DNA of 64,000 nt from Mesorhizobium shangrilense (lineage in GTDB: Bacteria; Pseudomonadota; Alphaproteobacteria; Rhizobiales; Rhizobiaceae). Where the stretch lies: assembly GCF_028826155.1 (NCBI RefSeq), contig NZ_JAQGPN010000001.1, positions 3,539,501 through 3,603,500 on the forward strand, in the 5' to 3' direction. Position 1 is the stretch's first letter. Each line of letters begins with the position of its first letter. The position numbers and the translations under genes were made by a program. This document shows, piece after piece, positions 9,037 through 16,717 of this stretch. The notes beneath the pieces were generated by a model. The model ran no database searches. It was not told the origin of the DNA and saw nothing but the letters and a program-made list of their open reading frames with translations.

Positions 9037-9956
9037 CCACCGACGTGCTTTCCATGACACGCCAGCCCGTACCACTCCCGCCCGAGCTGGCAGATGACGA
9101 CGTGCCGGCGCGTCGCCCCCGCTGGAGTCGCGTTTTGCGCCAGATGCGCAAATCGAGACTTGCGTTGCCGGGCGGCGCCATCGTGCTGGCTTTCGTCATT
9201 CTGGCAATTCTTGCGCCGTGGATCGCGCCGCATGATCCCTATCGCAACGACCTCATGCTGATGCTTCAGCCGCCAACCTGGACCCATCCGTTCGGGACCG
9301 ACGAGCTTGGACGCGATATCCTTTCACGCGTCCTTCATGGCGGCCGCCTGTCCATCCTTGAAGGCTTGTTTGCCGTGGGGCTTGCGATGAGCGTGGGCGT
9401 GCCCGTCGGAATGATTTCCGGTTATGTCGGTGGCAAGACCGATACGATCATCATGCGCCTGATCGACATCATGCTGGCATTTCCCGGCGTGCTGCTGGCC
9501 ATCGTCATCGTCTCTATTCTTGGCCCCAGCCTCGTCAACGCGATGATCGCCGTTGCGGTCTACACCATCCCGATTTTCGCCCGTCTTGCCCGTGGTTCTA
9601 CGTTGTCGGTCAAGGAGGAGCCCTACATCGAGGCCTGCCGGGCTGCCGGCATGGGGCATTTCCGTATTCTTGCCAAGCACATCTTCCCCAATATCGCCAA
9701 CACGCTTTGGGTCATGGCGGCCCTGCGCGTCGCCCTGGCGATCCTCACAGCGTCGAGCCTTTCATTCCTTGGTCTGGGCGCGCAGGCGCCTTCTCCGGAA
9801 TGGGGGGCGATGCTGGCCAATGGCCGCAACTACATGCTGATCGCACCGCATGTGGTCATCTTCCCGGGCGCAGCCATCGTACTGCTGGTGCTCGGCATTA
9901 ACCTGTTCCAGGACGGCCTTCGGCTGGCTCTGGATCCTAAAATGGCAGAGCGTTAG
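9033..9956 (+). CDS. peptide ABC transporter permease (DppC type)
   Basis: The 307-residue protein has an N-terminal cytoplasmic tail followed by the OppC/DppC signature: an initial helix, PHDPYRND, HPFGTDELGRDILSRVLHGGR and the EAA loop YIEACRAAGMGH. There are about six membrane segments. It completes the importer encoded by the preceding four genes and ends three bases before the peptidase start, which suggests co-translation. Confidence 0.95.
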   Translation: MTTDVLSMTRQPVPLPPELADDDVPARRPRWSRVLRQMRKSRLALPGGAIVLAFVILAILAPWIAPHDPYRNDLMLMLQPPTWTHPFGTDELGRDILSRVLHGGRLSILEGLFAVGLAMSVGVPVGMISGYVGGKTDTIIMRLIDIMLAFPGVLLAIVIVSILGPSLVNAMIAVAVYTIPIFARLARGSTLSVKEEPYIEACRAAGMGHFRILAKHIFPNIANTLWVMAALRVALAILTASSLSFLGLGAQAPSPEWGAMLANGRNYMLIAPHVVIFPGAAIVLLVLGINLFQDGLRLALDPKMAER

Positions 9957-9959
9957 AAA

Positions 9960-11333
9960 ATGACTGATATTGAAGCCCGCCTCGACGCCTATATCGAGGA
10001 ACACCGCGAACGCTTTCTTGAAGAGCTTTTCGTGTTTCTTCGCCAGCCGAGCATTTCGACGCGGGACGAGGGCATGGGCGAATGTGCGGAAATGCTCGCC
10101 GGCCTGATGCGCGATGTCGGCATCGAGACGCGCATCATCGAAACGCCGCGCCACCCGATCGTCTATGGCGAGATCTTCAAGGACGCCAATGCGCCTACGG
10201 TGCTGGTCTATGGCCACTATGACGTGCAGCCGCCAGAGCCGCTCGACCTGTGGACCTCGCCGCCCTTCGAGCCGGAAATCCGCAACGGCAAGATCTACGG
10301 ACGAGGCACGTCTGACAACAAGGCGCAGATTTTCGTCTACGTGAAGACGATGGAAGCGCTTCGCGCAGTCACCGGCGACGTTCCGCTCAACATCAAGTTC
10401 ATCTATGAGGGCGAGGAGGAAATCGGCAGTCCGAACCTCGAACCATTCATTCGCGAGAACAAGGAGATGCTGAAGGCCGATCTCGCCTACTTCTCCGACA
10501 GCCACATTCACGAGTCCGGCCGCCCCATCGTGATCCTCGGACTGAAGGGGATGCTCTATGTCGAGTTGACCGCGCGTGGCGCCAGCACCGATCAGCACTC
10601 CATGCGCGCGACGGGCGTGCCGAATGCTGCCTGGAAGCTGACCTGGGCGCTGAACACTCTCAAGGCGCCTGACAACAAGGTTGCAATACCTGGCTTCTAT
10701 GATGATGTCCGGCCGCTCACGAACCTGGAGCGCGACACCGTTGCGCAGATCCCGGTCGACGAGAAAGAACTCCTCACCTATTTCGGCATTGACCGTTTCC
10801 TACCTGGCCGTGTTCAGGACGGTTACTATTACAACCTTGTTGCCGAGCCCACCTGCAACATTGCCGGCCTGGACAGCGGATATACCGGACCGGGCAGCAA
10901 GACGGTTCTTCCGTCGGTCGCTCGCGCTAAGATTGACATGCGCCTTGTGCCCGACCAGCGCCCTGAAGACATCATGAAAAAGCTGAGGGCGCATCTGGAC
11001 GCGGAAGGCTATGCCGACATCGAGATCGAGGAATTCAACCACCTGATCCCGTCACGCACGCCAATCGACAATCCGGCGCTTCCGGTCATCGTCGGGGCGC
11101 TCCGCGACAGTTACGGCAAGGAGCCCATCGTGTTCCCGAACATCGGCGGCGCCGGTCCAAACTATGTCTTCACGGACATTCTGGAGCAGCCGTGCTTTGT
11201 CGTGCCGCATGCGACCCACGATCAAGCCAACCACGCACCCGATGAAAGCATGGATCTCGAGGGCTTCTTCAACGGCATCCGCACCGGGGTGCGCATCTTC
11301 CCCCGCCTTGCGACTGCATTGGTCCGGAACTAA
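9960..11333 (+). CDS. M20 family metallopeptidase (dipeptidase / acyl-amino acid hydrolase type)
   Basis: This 457-residue cytosolic zinc hydrolase has the M20 ligand pattern: H86 and D88 in GHYDVQ, D119 in GRGTSDNK, the catalytic Glu pair in EGEEEIGSP near 152-154 and a late DATHDQANHAP-type histidine region. The insert dimerisation domain is present (MLYVELTARGASTDQHS). Its position three bases after the permeases strongly suggests that it degrades the imported peptide or N-acylated compound. An exact substrate cannot be given. Confidence 0.92.
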   Translation: MTDIEARLDAYIEEHRERFLEELFVFLRQPSISTRDEGMGECAEMLAGLMRDVGIETRIIETPRHPIVYGEIFKDANAPTVLVYGHYDVQPPEPLDLWTSPPFEPEIRNGKIYGRGTSDNKAQIFVYVKTMEALRAVTGDVPLNIKFIYEGEEEIGSPNLEPFIRENKEMLKADLAYFSDSHIHESGRPIVILGLKGMLYVELTARGASTDQHSMRATGVPNAAWKLTWALNTLKAPDNKVAIPGFYDDVRPLTNLERDTVAQIPVDEKELLTYFGIDRFLPGRVQDGYYYNLVAEPTCNIAGLDSGYTGPGSKTVLPSVARAKIDMRLVPDQRPEDIMKKLRAHLDAEGYADIEIEEFNHLIPSRTPIDNPALPVIVGALRDSYGKEPIVFPNIGGAGPNYVFTDILEQPCFVVPHATHDQANHAPDESMDLEGFFNGIRTGVRIFPRLATALVRN

Positions 11334-11345
11334 GCGCTCTGATTT

Positions 11346-11372
11346 CAAGGGGCTGTCACCGACAGCCCCTTG
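11346..11372 (+). terminator. strong hairpin after the peptidase gene
   Basis: A perfect 12-bp stem (CAAGGGGCTGTC with GACAGCCCCTTG) has a three-base ACC loop, 13 bases after the peptidase stop. An AATTTTTC run follows about nine bases later. It would end the six-gene importer operon. Confidence 0.75.
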
Positions 11373-11512
11373 ACCAAGAATTTTTCGACGAGGTGAAAGA
11401 TCACTTCCGCCTCAGTCGAACGGTCACCTGGATCTCGACTGCACCTTGCAGGGCTACATGGTGATCGTGGGATGCAATGAACCGCGCCGGGTCTGCCGGA
11501 TTGACTCTAGAA

Positions 11513-11564
11513 TGGCGCGAGTGACGGAAGCTCGAACCCCCGGTCTCCGTGTGACAAGTCGGCG
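11513..11564 (-). pseudogene. decayed 3' half of a tRNA-Asp(GTC) gene
   Basis: Read on the minus strand, this stretch follows the alphaproteobacterial tRNA-Asp from the anticodon arm to the 3' end. There is a GTC anticodon context (TTGTCAC, anticodon at plus 11553-11555), GGAGACC, a T-arm GGGGGTTCGAGC with an extra base, then TCACTCGCGCCA ending at 11513. The expected 5' acceptor strand (GCGGGTG) and D-arm are absent at the right distance, so no cloverleaf can form. It is a relic or att-type duplication, not a working tRNA. Confidence 0.6.
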
Positions 11565-11585
11565 CCCCAGAACTCCGGGGCGCCG
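11560..11585. terminator. GC-rich hairpin between the accessory block and the GST gene
   Basis: A 9-bp stem (CGGCGCCCC with GGGGCGCCG) has an 8-base loop, 16 bases beyond the GST stop codon. It could end GST transcription on the minus strand. There is no T run, so it may simply be a stable dyad. Confidence 0.45.
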
Positions 11586-11600
11586 GACCAGAATTCGCGG

Positions 11601-12206
11601 TCAGGCCAGCCCTTCGGCCTTCAGTGCCTGGACCACGGCCGGCCGTGCGGCGACCGTCGCCATGAAGCGCTGCACGTTGGCGAACGGCGAAAGGTCGACG
11701 GCGGCGAATTTCGTCCAGCCCAGAACCGTCCACAGATAGGCGTCGGCCGCGGTCAGCGTATCGCCGGTGAGGAACGTCTTGCCGTCCAGGTTCGCATCGA
11801 CATGCTTGAGACGCCGCTCGAGATGCTCGCGGTTCGCCGCCTTGGTCTCCTCCGGGGTTCCCGGCTTGAAGAAGACGCCGAGGCTCTTGTGCAACTCGGT
11901 GGCGACGAAGCTCAGCCATTGCTGCACGCGGTAGCGCGCCATGCTGCCCGCCGGGGGCATGAGGCCGGTATCCGGCTTCCGGTCGGCGAGGTACTGCACG
12001 ACCACCGACGCCTCGGTCAGCATGTCGCCGTCCTCCAGAATCAGCGCGGGCACGTAGCCGTTCGGATTGGCGTCCAGGAAGTTTTCGCCGTCCTCGGTCG
12101 TCTTGGCCTTGCCGTCGACCTTGCGAAGCTCGAGCGGGATGCCTGCTTCATTGGCGACGATATGGGGGGCGAGCGAGCACGCGCCCGGCATGTAGTACAG
12201 TTTCAT
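11601..12206 (-). CDS. glutathione S-transferase, beta-class (GstA-like)
   Basis: The 201-residue protein begins MKLYYMPGACSLAPHIVANE, matching bacterial beta-class GSTs, in which Cys10 (of PGACS) contacts glutathione. It has a thioredoxin-like N-domain with the LTEASVVVQYLAD glutathione-binding stretch and an all-helical C-domain. The longer frame to 12326 has no family match, so ATG 12206 is the start. Probable role: detoxification of electrophiles in the cytosol. It is transcribed in the same direction as hdaA but 120 bases downstream of it. Confidence 0.92.
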   Translation of the reverse strand: MKLYYMPGACSLAPHIVANEAGIPLELRKVDGKAKTTEDGENFLDANPNGYVPALILEDGDMLTEASVVVQYLADRKPDTGLMPPAGSMARYRVQQWLSFVATELHKSLGVFFKPGTPEETKAANREHLERRLKHVDANLDGKTFLTGDTLTAADAYLWTVLGWTKFAAVDLSPFANVQRFMATVAARPAVVQALKAEGLA

Positions 12207-12326
12207 TCGCAGAATGCTCCGATATGTGGACAGCCGTCCCCTGCCACGTGCGCGCAGCGGTTTCAAACCCTCAAACGATGAACACAGCGTGCTGCCGGCG
12301 TGCCGGACGGCCCTCAGTCCAGCCAA

Positions 12327-13034
12327 TCAGGGCGCGAGCGGCTCCGCCTCCGCATCACGTCCGCCGATCACCTCCGCCGCCAGCGCCCGGCTGATGCGCG
12401 ACTTGGTTTCCAGAGCCGTGCGATCGATCGCGCCGACGACGTCGATGGCCGCCGACAGCGACCGTTCGATTCGCCGGACGATGAACTGGACGACGTGCGG
12501 CTCCACCTCGATCTGGCGGTCGGCGAAGAGTTTTGTGACGACGCCGGAAAGCAGCGCGTCGTCGGGTTCGCCGATCTCCACCGTCGCCGCCGTCTTCAGC
12601 CGCGAGGTCAGGTCGGGCAGCGTCAGCCCCCAGGCGCCGGGGAAGCGTCGCGAGGTGAGCAGCAGATGGGTGCCCGCCTGGCGCGCGGCATTGATGAGGT
12701 GGAACAGGCCCGCTTCGTCGATGGGCGCCGAATCCACGGCGTCGATGAGCACGGCGCCCTTCGCAGCAGCTTCGACCGCCTCCGACAGGGCTTGCGGGCC
12801 CACCGCCGTCGCGCCGCTCATCTCCCGCCAGATCGACGCGATGTGCGATTTGCCCGAACCGGTCGGGCCGGCAAGGACGGTGACGGCGGAAGGCCAGTCG
12901 GGCCAGCGGTCGATCAAGGCGACCGCCTCCGCGTTCGCGGCCGAGACGATCAGGTCGTCGCGCGACAGCGCCGGCGCATGGCCGAGTTCCAGCGGCAGCT
13001 GTCGCGGAGGCGGAGTATCTCGGAGTGCGGTCAC
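12327..13034 (-). CDS. hdaA: HdaA-type regulatory inactivator of DnaA (DnaA-family AAA+ protein)
   Basis: The 235-residue protein opens with a sliding-clamp binding motif, QLPLELG at residues 12-18, followed by an AAA+ domain with P-loop GPTGSGKS (56-63) and an arginine-finger region near RRIERS. There is no DNA-binding domain IV, unlike DnaA itself. In Caulobacter and relatives, HdaA with the beta clamp stimulates DnaA ATP hydrolysis and prevents re-initiation of replication. It overlaps the upstream perM-like gene by four bases. This gene pair is conserved in Rhizobiales. Confidence 0.88.
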   Translation of the reverse strand: MTALRDTPPPRQLPLELGHAPALSRDDLIVSAANAEAVALIDRWPDWPSAVTVLAGPTGSGKSHIASIWREMSGATAVGPQALSEAVEAAAKGAVLIDAVDSAPIDEAGLFHLINAARQAGTHLLLTSRRFPGAWGLTLPDLTSRLKTAATVEIGEPDDALLSGVVTKLFADRQIEVEPHVVQFIVRRIERSLSAAIDVVGAIDRTALETKSRISRALAAEVIGGRDAEAEPLAP

Positions 13035-14209
13035 GATGCGTTGTCCCGCTTCTTTTCCGCGTCCGCTTCAGCGTAGGCGGGAAGCGGCACTGCCTCTCCG
13101 TCGTGGCCCCGATAGAGGGGCGACGCAAGATAGCGCGAGATCGCGAAGCGCACCACGACCGCGATCGCCGCCGCCGCCGGCACCGCGACCAGAAGGCCGA
13201 CAAAACCGAACAGCGCGCCGAAGGCGAAAAGCGCGAACATCAGCCAGACCGGATGCAGGCCGACGCTCTTGCCGACGAGGCGCGGCTGCAGGATGTTGCC
13301 CTCGATGAACTGGCCGAGGAAGAAGACGCCCGCCGTCGCCGCGATCCACACCCAGTCCGGCCAGAACTGCACGACGGCGACGCCCATCGACAGCAGCAGG
13401 CCGACGAGCGACCCGACATACGGAATGAAGCTGATCAGTCCGGCGAACAGGCCTATGAGGATGCCGAAATTCAACCCGATAACCGTCAGGCCGATGGCGT
13501 ACATGATCCCCAGGATGAGGCACAGCGTGCCCTGCCCGCGCACGAAGCCGGCCGTCGCCGAATTGATGTCGGCCGCAATCTCGCGGACAGTCTCGACATG
13601 GTCCCTCGGCACCCAGCTGTCGACCACGTCGACCATGCGATCCCAGTCCAGAAGCATGTAGAAGGCCACGACCGGCGTCACCACGAACAGGCCGACGATG
13701 CCGAACAGCGCAACGCCCGAACTCCAGATCGACTGGAAGATGGTGGTGACGAATCCGGCCGCCGAACCCAGCAGCGAGTTGAGCCCCTCCTTGAGTTCGT
13801 CCGGCTGCACGCCAAAACGGCGTTCCAGCCACTCTGGATCGAAGCTGGTGATGAGTTGCTGCAGCTTGCTGAGATATTCGGGCACGCGCGCGGTGAAATC
13901 GGCGAGCTGCGACGCCAGCACCGGAATCACGATCATCAGCGCGAGCGCCAGCAGCACGACAAAGGTGAACAATATGATGACCGTCGCCATCACGCGCGAC
14001 AGGCCGACGCGCTGCAGCCGATCGGCGACGGGGTCGAGGAAGTAGGCGAGCGCCATGCCGGCCACGAAAGGCAGCAGCACATCGCTGAACACGTACAGGA
14101 ACAGGCCGAAGACGACCGTTATGATCAGCCAGAATCGGATCCTCTGGCGGAACACCGTCGCGGCTGCGGCTTCGGCCGCATCATGTGGGGTTGGTCTGGT
14201 CGTCGCCAT
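13031..14209 (-). CDS. AI-2E family transporter (PerM-like membrane protein)
   Basis: The 392-residue protein has about eight membrane segments in the AI-2E/PerM arrangement. There is an early pair of helices with DVLLPFVAGMALAYFLDPVAD, a long central amphipathic region (EYLSKLQQLI...), and the late motif GFVRGQGTLCLILGIMY...GLISFIPYVGSLVG. It was named for autoinducer-2 export, but many members act as ion or solute permeases, so the substrate is open. It overlaps hdaA by four bases and the phosphatidyltransferase gene by 29. Confidence 0.88.
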   Translation of the reverse strand: MATTRPTPHDAAEAAAATVFRQRIRFWLIITVVFGLFLYVFSDVLLPFVAGMALAYFLDPVADRLQRVGLSRVMATVIILFTFVVLLALALMIVIPVLASQLADFTARVPEYLSKLQQLITSFDPEWLERRFGVQPDELKEGLNSLLGSAAGFVTTIFQSIWSSGVALFGIVGLFVVTPVVAFYMLLDWDRMVDVVDSWVPRDHVETVREIAADINSATAGFVRGQGTLCLILGIMYAIGLTVIGLNFGILIGLFAGLISFIPYVGSLVGLLLSMGVAVVQFWPDWVWIAATAGVFFLGQFIEGNILQPRLVGKSVGLHPVWLMFALFAFGALFGFVGLLVAVPAAAAIAVVVRFAISRYLASPLYRGHDGEAVPLPAYAEADAEKKRDNAS

Positions 14210-14738
14210 GTCCGCTCATGTGCCTCAGCCAGCCGACGAGATAGGCCGCAGCCGAACCGACGGTCAAGAGCCCGGACACCACTATGAGGATGTCGCGCAG
14301 CGGACCGAACGTCATCGAGAAGGCCAGCTCGCCGAGCACAAGCGCCGCCAGCACGATTTGCGTGGCCGTATTGGCCTTGGACACCATCAGCGGCTTCATG
14401 GCGACGGGGCGCGCCATGATCGTGGAGAGAAGGACGCCGCCGACTATCAGGGCATCGCGGGATACAGCCACGATGACCAGCCAGAGCGGCAACTCGCCCA
14501 TATAGCCGAGCACCACGAAGACGCTGACCAGGAGCAGCTTGTCGGCCATCGGATCGAGGTAGGCGCCGAGTTCCGTCTTCTGATTGAAATGACGTGCGAT
14601 GAAGCCGTCGACGGCGTCCGAAATGCCCGCAACGAGGAAGCCCGCGAGCGCCCAGTCCATGCGATGCGACAGCAATGCGAAGACCACACCCGGCACCAGG
14701 AAGAAGCGCATGAGCGTGATCAGTGTGGCGACGGTCAA
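14181..14738 (-). CDS. CDP-alcohol phosphatidyltransferase family protein
   Basis: The 185-residue integral membrane enzyme has the CDP-alcohol motif D-G-x2-A-R-x8-G-x3-D-x3-D, seen as DAVDGFIARHFNQKTELGAYLDPMAD. It probably makes a phospholipid head-group precursor. The product is uncertain because the window also holds a PgsA-like enzyme. I chose the TTG at 14738, with AAGGA about 9 bases upstream, because TVATLITLMRF is the usual N-terminal helix. The open frame to 14897 would add about 53 atypical residues and overlap the purM upstream region. The 3' end overlaps the perM-like gene. Confidence 0.85.
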   Translation of the reverse strand: MTVATLITLMRFFLVPGVVFALLSHRMDWALAGFLVAGISDAVDGFIARHFNQKTELGAYLDPMADKLLLVSVFVVLGYMGELPLWLVIVAVSRDALIVGGVLLSTIMARPVAMKPLMVSKANTATQIVLAALVLGELAFSMTFGPLRDILIVVSGLLTVGSAAAYLVGWLRHMSGHGDDQTNPT

Positions 14739-14899
14739 TTCCTGAGGTCCTTCCAGCTTCTCCGTTCGATAGGGTCGCGCTCCCGGCGGCGCAAGCTGTA
14801 TGATATGGGCCGCGGCCCGCCGCCTGCAAGGTACGCGGACGCTTGCGACGCCGCGGCGATCATGCGAAGAGCCGGCACCGACACCGAAACGGGACAACG

Positions 14900-15964
14900 A
14901 TGCGCGACACGAAGAACGGCCTGACTTATGCCGCGGCAGGCGTCGACATCGACGCGGGCAACCGCCTCGTCGACAAGATCAAGCCGCTGGTGCGCGCGAC
15001 GCGCCGCCCCGGCGCTGATGGCGAGATCGGCGGTTTCGGCGGACTGTTCGACCTCAAGGCCGCGGGTTTCACCGACCCCATCCTGGTCGCGGCGAACGAC
15101 GGCGTCGGCACCAAGCTGGTGATCGCCATCGAATCCGGCAGGCATGACACCATCGGGATCGACCTCGTCGCAATGTGCGTCAACGATCTCGTGGTGCAGG
15201 GCGCCGAGCCCCTGCTCTTCCTGGACTATTTTGCCACCGGCAAGCTGGACCCTGACCAGGGCGCGGCCATCGTCGGCGGCATCGCCGAAGGCTGCCGGCA
15301 GGCGGGCTGCGCGCTCATCGGCGGCGAGACGGCCGAAATGCCGGGGCTCTATCGCGACGGCGACTACGACCTCGCGGGCTTCGCAGTCGGCGCGGCCGAG
15401 CGCGGCCAGCTGCTGCCCACCGACGACATCGTCGAGGGCGACGTGCTGCTCGGCCTCGCGTCCTCGGGGCTGCATTCGAACGGCTTCTCCCTGGTTCGCA
15501 AGATCGTCGAGGTGTCCGGACTTGGCTGGCAGGACAAGGCGCCTTTCGCGCCGGACATGACGCTCGCCGAGACGCTGCTTGAGCCGACGCGCATCTATGT
15601 GAAGTCGGTGCTGAAGGCGATCCGGAACACGCATGGCATCAAGGCGCTGGCGCACATCACCGGCGGCGGCTTCCCCGAGAACATCCCGCGCGTGCTGCCC
15701 AAGGATTTCGCCGCCGAGCTCGATCTCGGCTCGATCGACGTGCCGCCGGTCTTCTCGTGGCTCGCAGCAACCGGCGGCGTCGCCCCGGAAGAGATGATGC
15801 GCACCTTCAACTGCGGTATCGGCATGATGATCGTGGTCGCGGGCGGTCAGGCGGCGCAGGTCGCCGCCGTCCTGCAAGAGGCCGGCGAGACGGTGACGCC
15901 GATCGGCCGCATCGTGCCTCGGCGCGACACAGGCGTCATCTATCGCGGAACGATCGGGCTGTAG
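14900..15964 (+). CDS. purM: phosphoribosylformylglycinamidine cyclo-ligase
   Basis: The 354-residue AIR synthetase converts FGAM to AIR with ATP in purine synthesis. It shows the family hallmarks [14 protein letters not shown] at the start, the phosphate loop ANDGVGTKL and [14 protein letters not shown]. It starts at ATG 14900; the 19 upstream in-frame residues are not family-like. The stop is two bases before the purN ATG, so both genes form an operon. It is divergent from the phosphatidyltransferase gene. Confidence 0.97.
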   Translation: MRDTKNGLTYAAAGVDIDAGNRLVDKIKPLVRATRRPGADGEIGGFGGLFDLKAAGFTDPILVAANDGVGTKLVIAIESGRHDTIGIDLVAMCVNDLVVQGAEPLLFLDYFATGKLDPDQGAAIVGGIAEGCRQAGCALIGGETAEMPGLYRDGDYDLAGFAVGAAERGQLLPTDDIVEGDVLLGLASSGLHSNGFSLVRKIVEVSGLGWQDKAPFAPDMTLAETLLEPTRIYVKSVLKAIRNTHGIKALAHITGGGFPENIPRVLPKDFAAELDLGSIDVPPVFSWLAATGGVAPEEMMRTFNCGIGMMIVVAGGQAAQVAAVLQEAGETVTPIGRIVPRRDTGVIYRGTIGL

Positions 15965-15966
15965 TG

Positions 15967-16677
15967 ATGATCCAGCGCAAACGCACCGCAATCCTGATTT
16001 CGGGGCGCGGCTCGAACATGACGGCGCTGATCGACGCCGCCGCCGAACGGGATTTCCCGGCCGACATCGTCACCGTCATCTCGGACAAGCCGGAGGCCCA
16101 GGGGCTTGTCCTGGCAAGGGCACGGGGCATTTCGACCAGCGTCTTCGAACGCAAGGATTTCGACAACAAGGACGCACATGACGCAGCAATCGACGCCGCC
16201 CTGCGCTCCGCGGACATCGAGATCGTCTGCCTTGCCGGATACATGCGTCTGCTGACGGCCGGCTTCGTTGACAAATGGCGGGGCCGGATGATCAACATCC
16301 ATCCTTCGCTCTTGCCCCTCTTCAAGGGCCTCGACACGCATCGCCGGGCGCTCGATGCCGGAATGCGCCTGCATGGCTGCACGGTGCATTTCGTGACGCC
16401 GGAAACCGACGACGGCCCGATCATTGCGCAGGCGGCCGTGCCCGTGCTGGCGGCCGACACCGAAACAGCCTTGATTGCGCGCGTGCTGAGGGCCGAACAC
16501 ACGATCTATCCGATGGCGCTGAGGATGCTGGCGGAGGGCAAAGTCCGCATGGACGGCGCGGTTGCCCTGTTCTCCGAGGACATGCGCCGCGCGACCGACG
16601 CGGATGGGATCGTGATCTCGCCGCCCAGACTTTCCGGCCCGGTGGATCTCGAGCAACTGGCGAGAATTACGCCGTAG
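15967..16677 (+). CDS. purN: phosphoribosylglycinamide formyltransferase
   Basis: The 236-residue enzyme transfers a formyl group from 10-formyl-THF to GAR. Visible motifs are ISGRGSNM (phosphate loop, residues about 11-18), AGYMRLL and NIHPSLLPLF with the catalytic Asn and His, then the Asp in VTPETDDGPII. The C-terminal tail of about 30 residues after the core is longer than in E. coli PurN, as is common in rhizobia. It starts at ATG 15967, directly after purM. Confidence 0.97.
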   Translation: MIQRKRTAILISGRGSNMTALIDAAAERDFPADIVTVISDKPEAQGLVLARARGISTSVFERKDFDNKDAHDAAIDAALRSADIEIVCLAGYMRLLTAGFVDKWRGRMINIHPSLLPLFKGLDTHRRALDAGMRLHGCTVHFVTPETDDGPIIAQAAVPVLAADTETALIARVLRAEHTIYPMALRMLAEGKVRMDGAVALFSEDMRRATDADGIVISPPRLSGPVDLEQLARITP

Positions 16678-16717
16678 CGGCTGCGTCGTTTCGTTCACGT
16701 GATCTGACTGCGCGTCT

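Noticed and set aside
998..11564. A classical tRNA-integrated island bounded by tRNA-Arg and a direct repeat of its 3' end
   Set aside because: I found no second copy of the tRNA-Arg 3' end and no integrase. The tRNA relic on the right is tRNA-Asp and faces the wrong way for this simple model.
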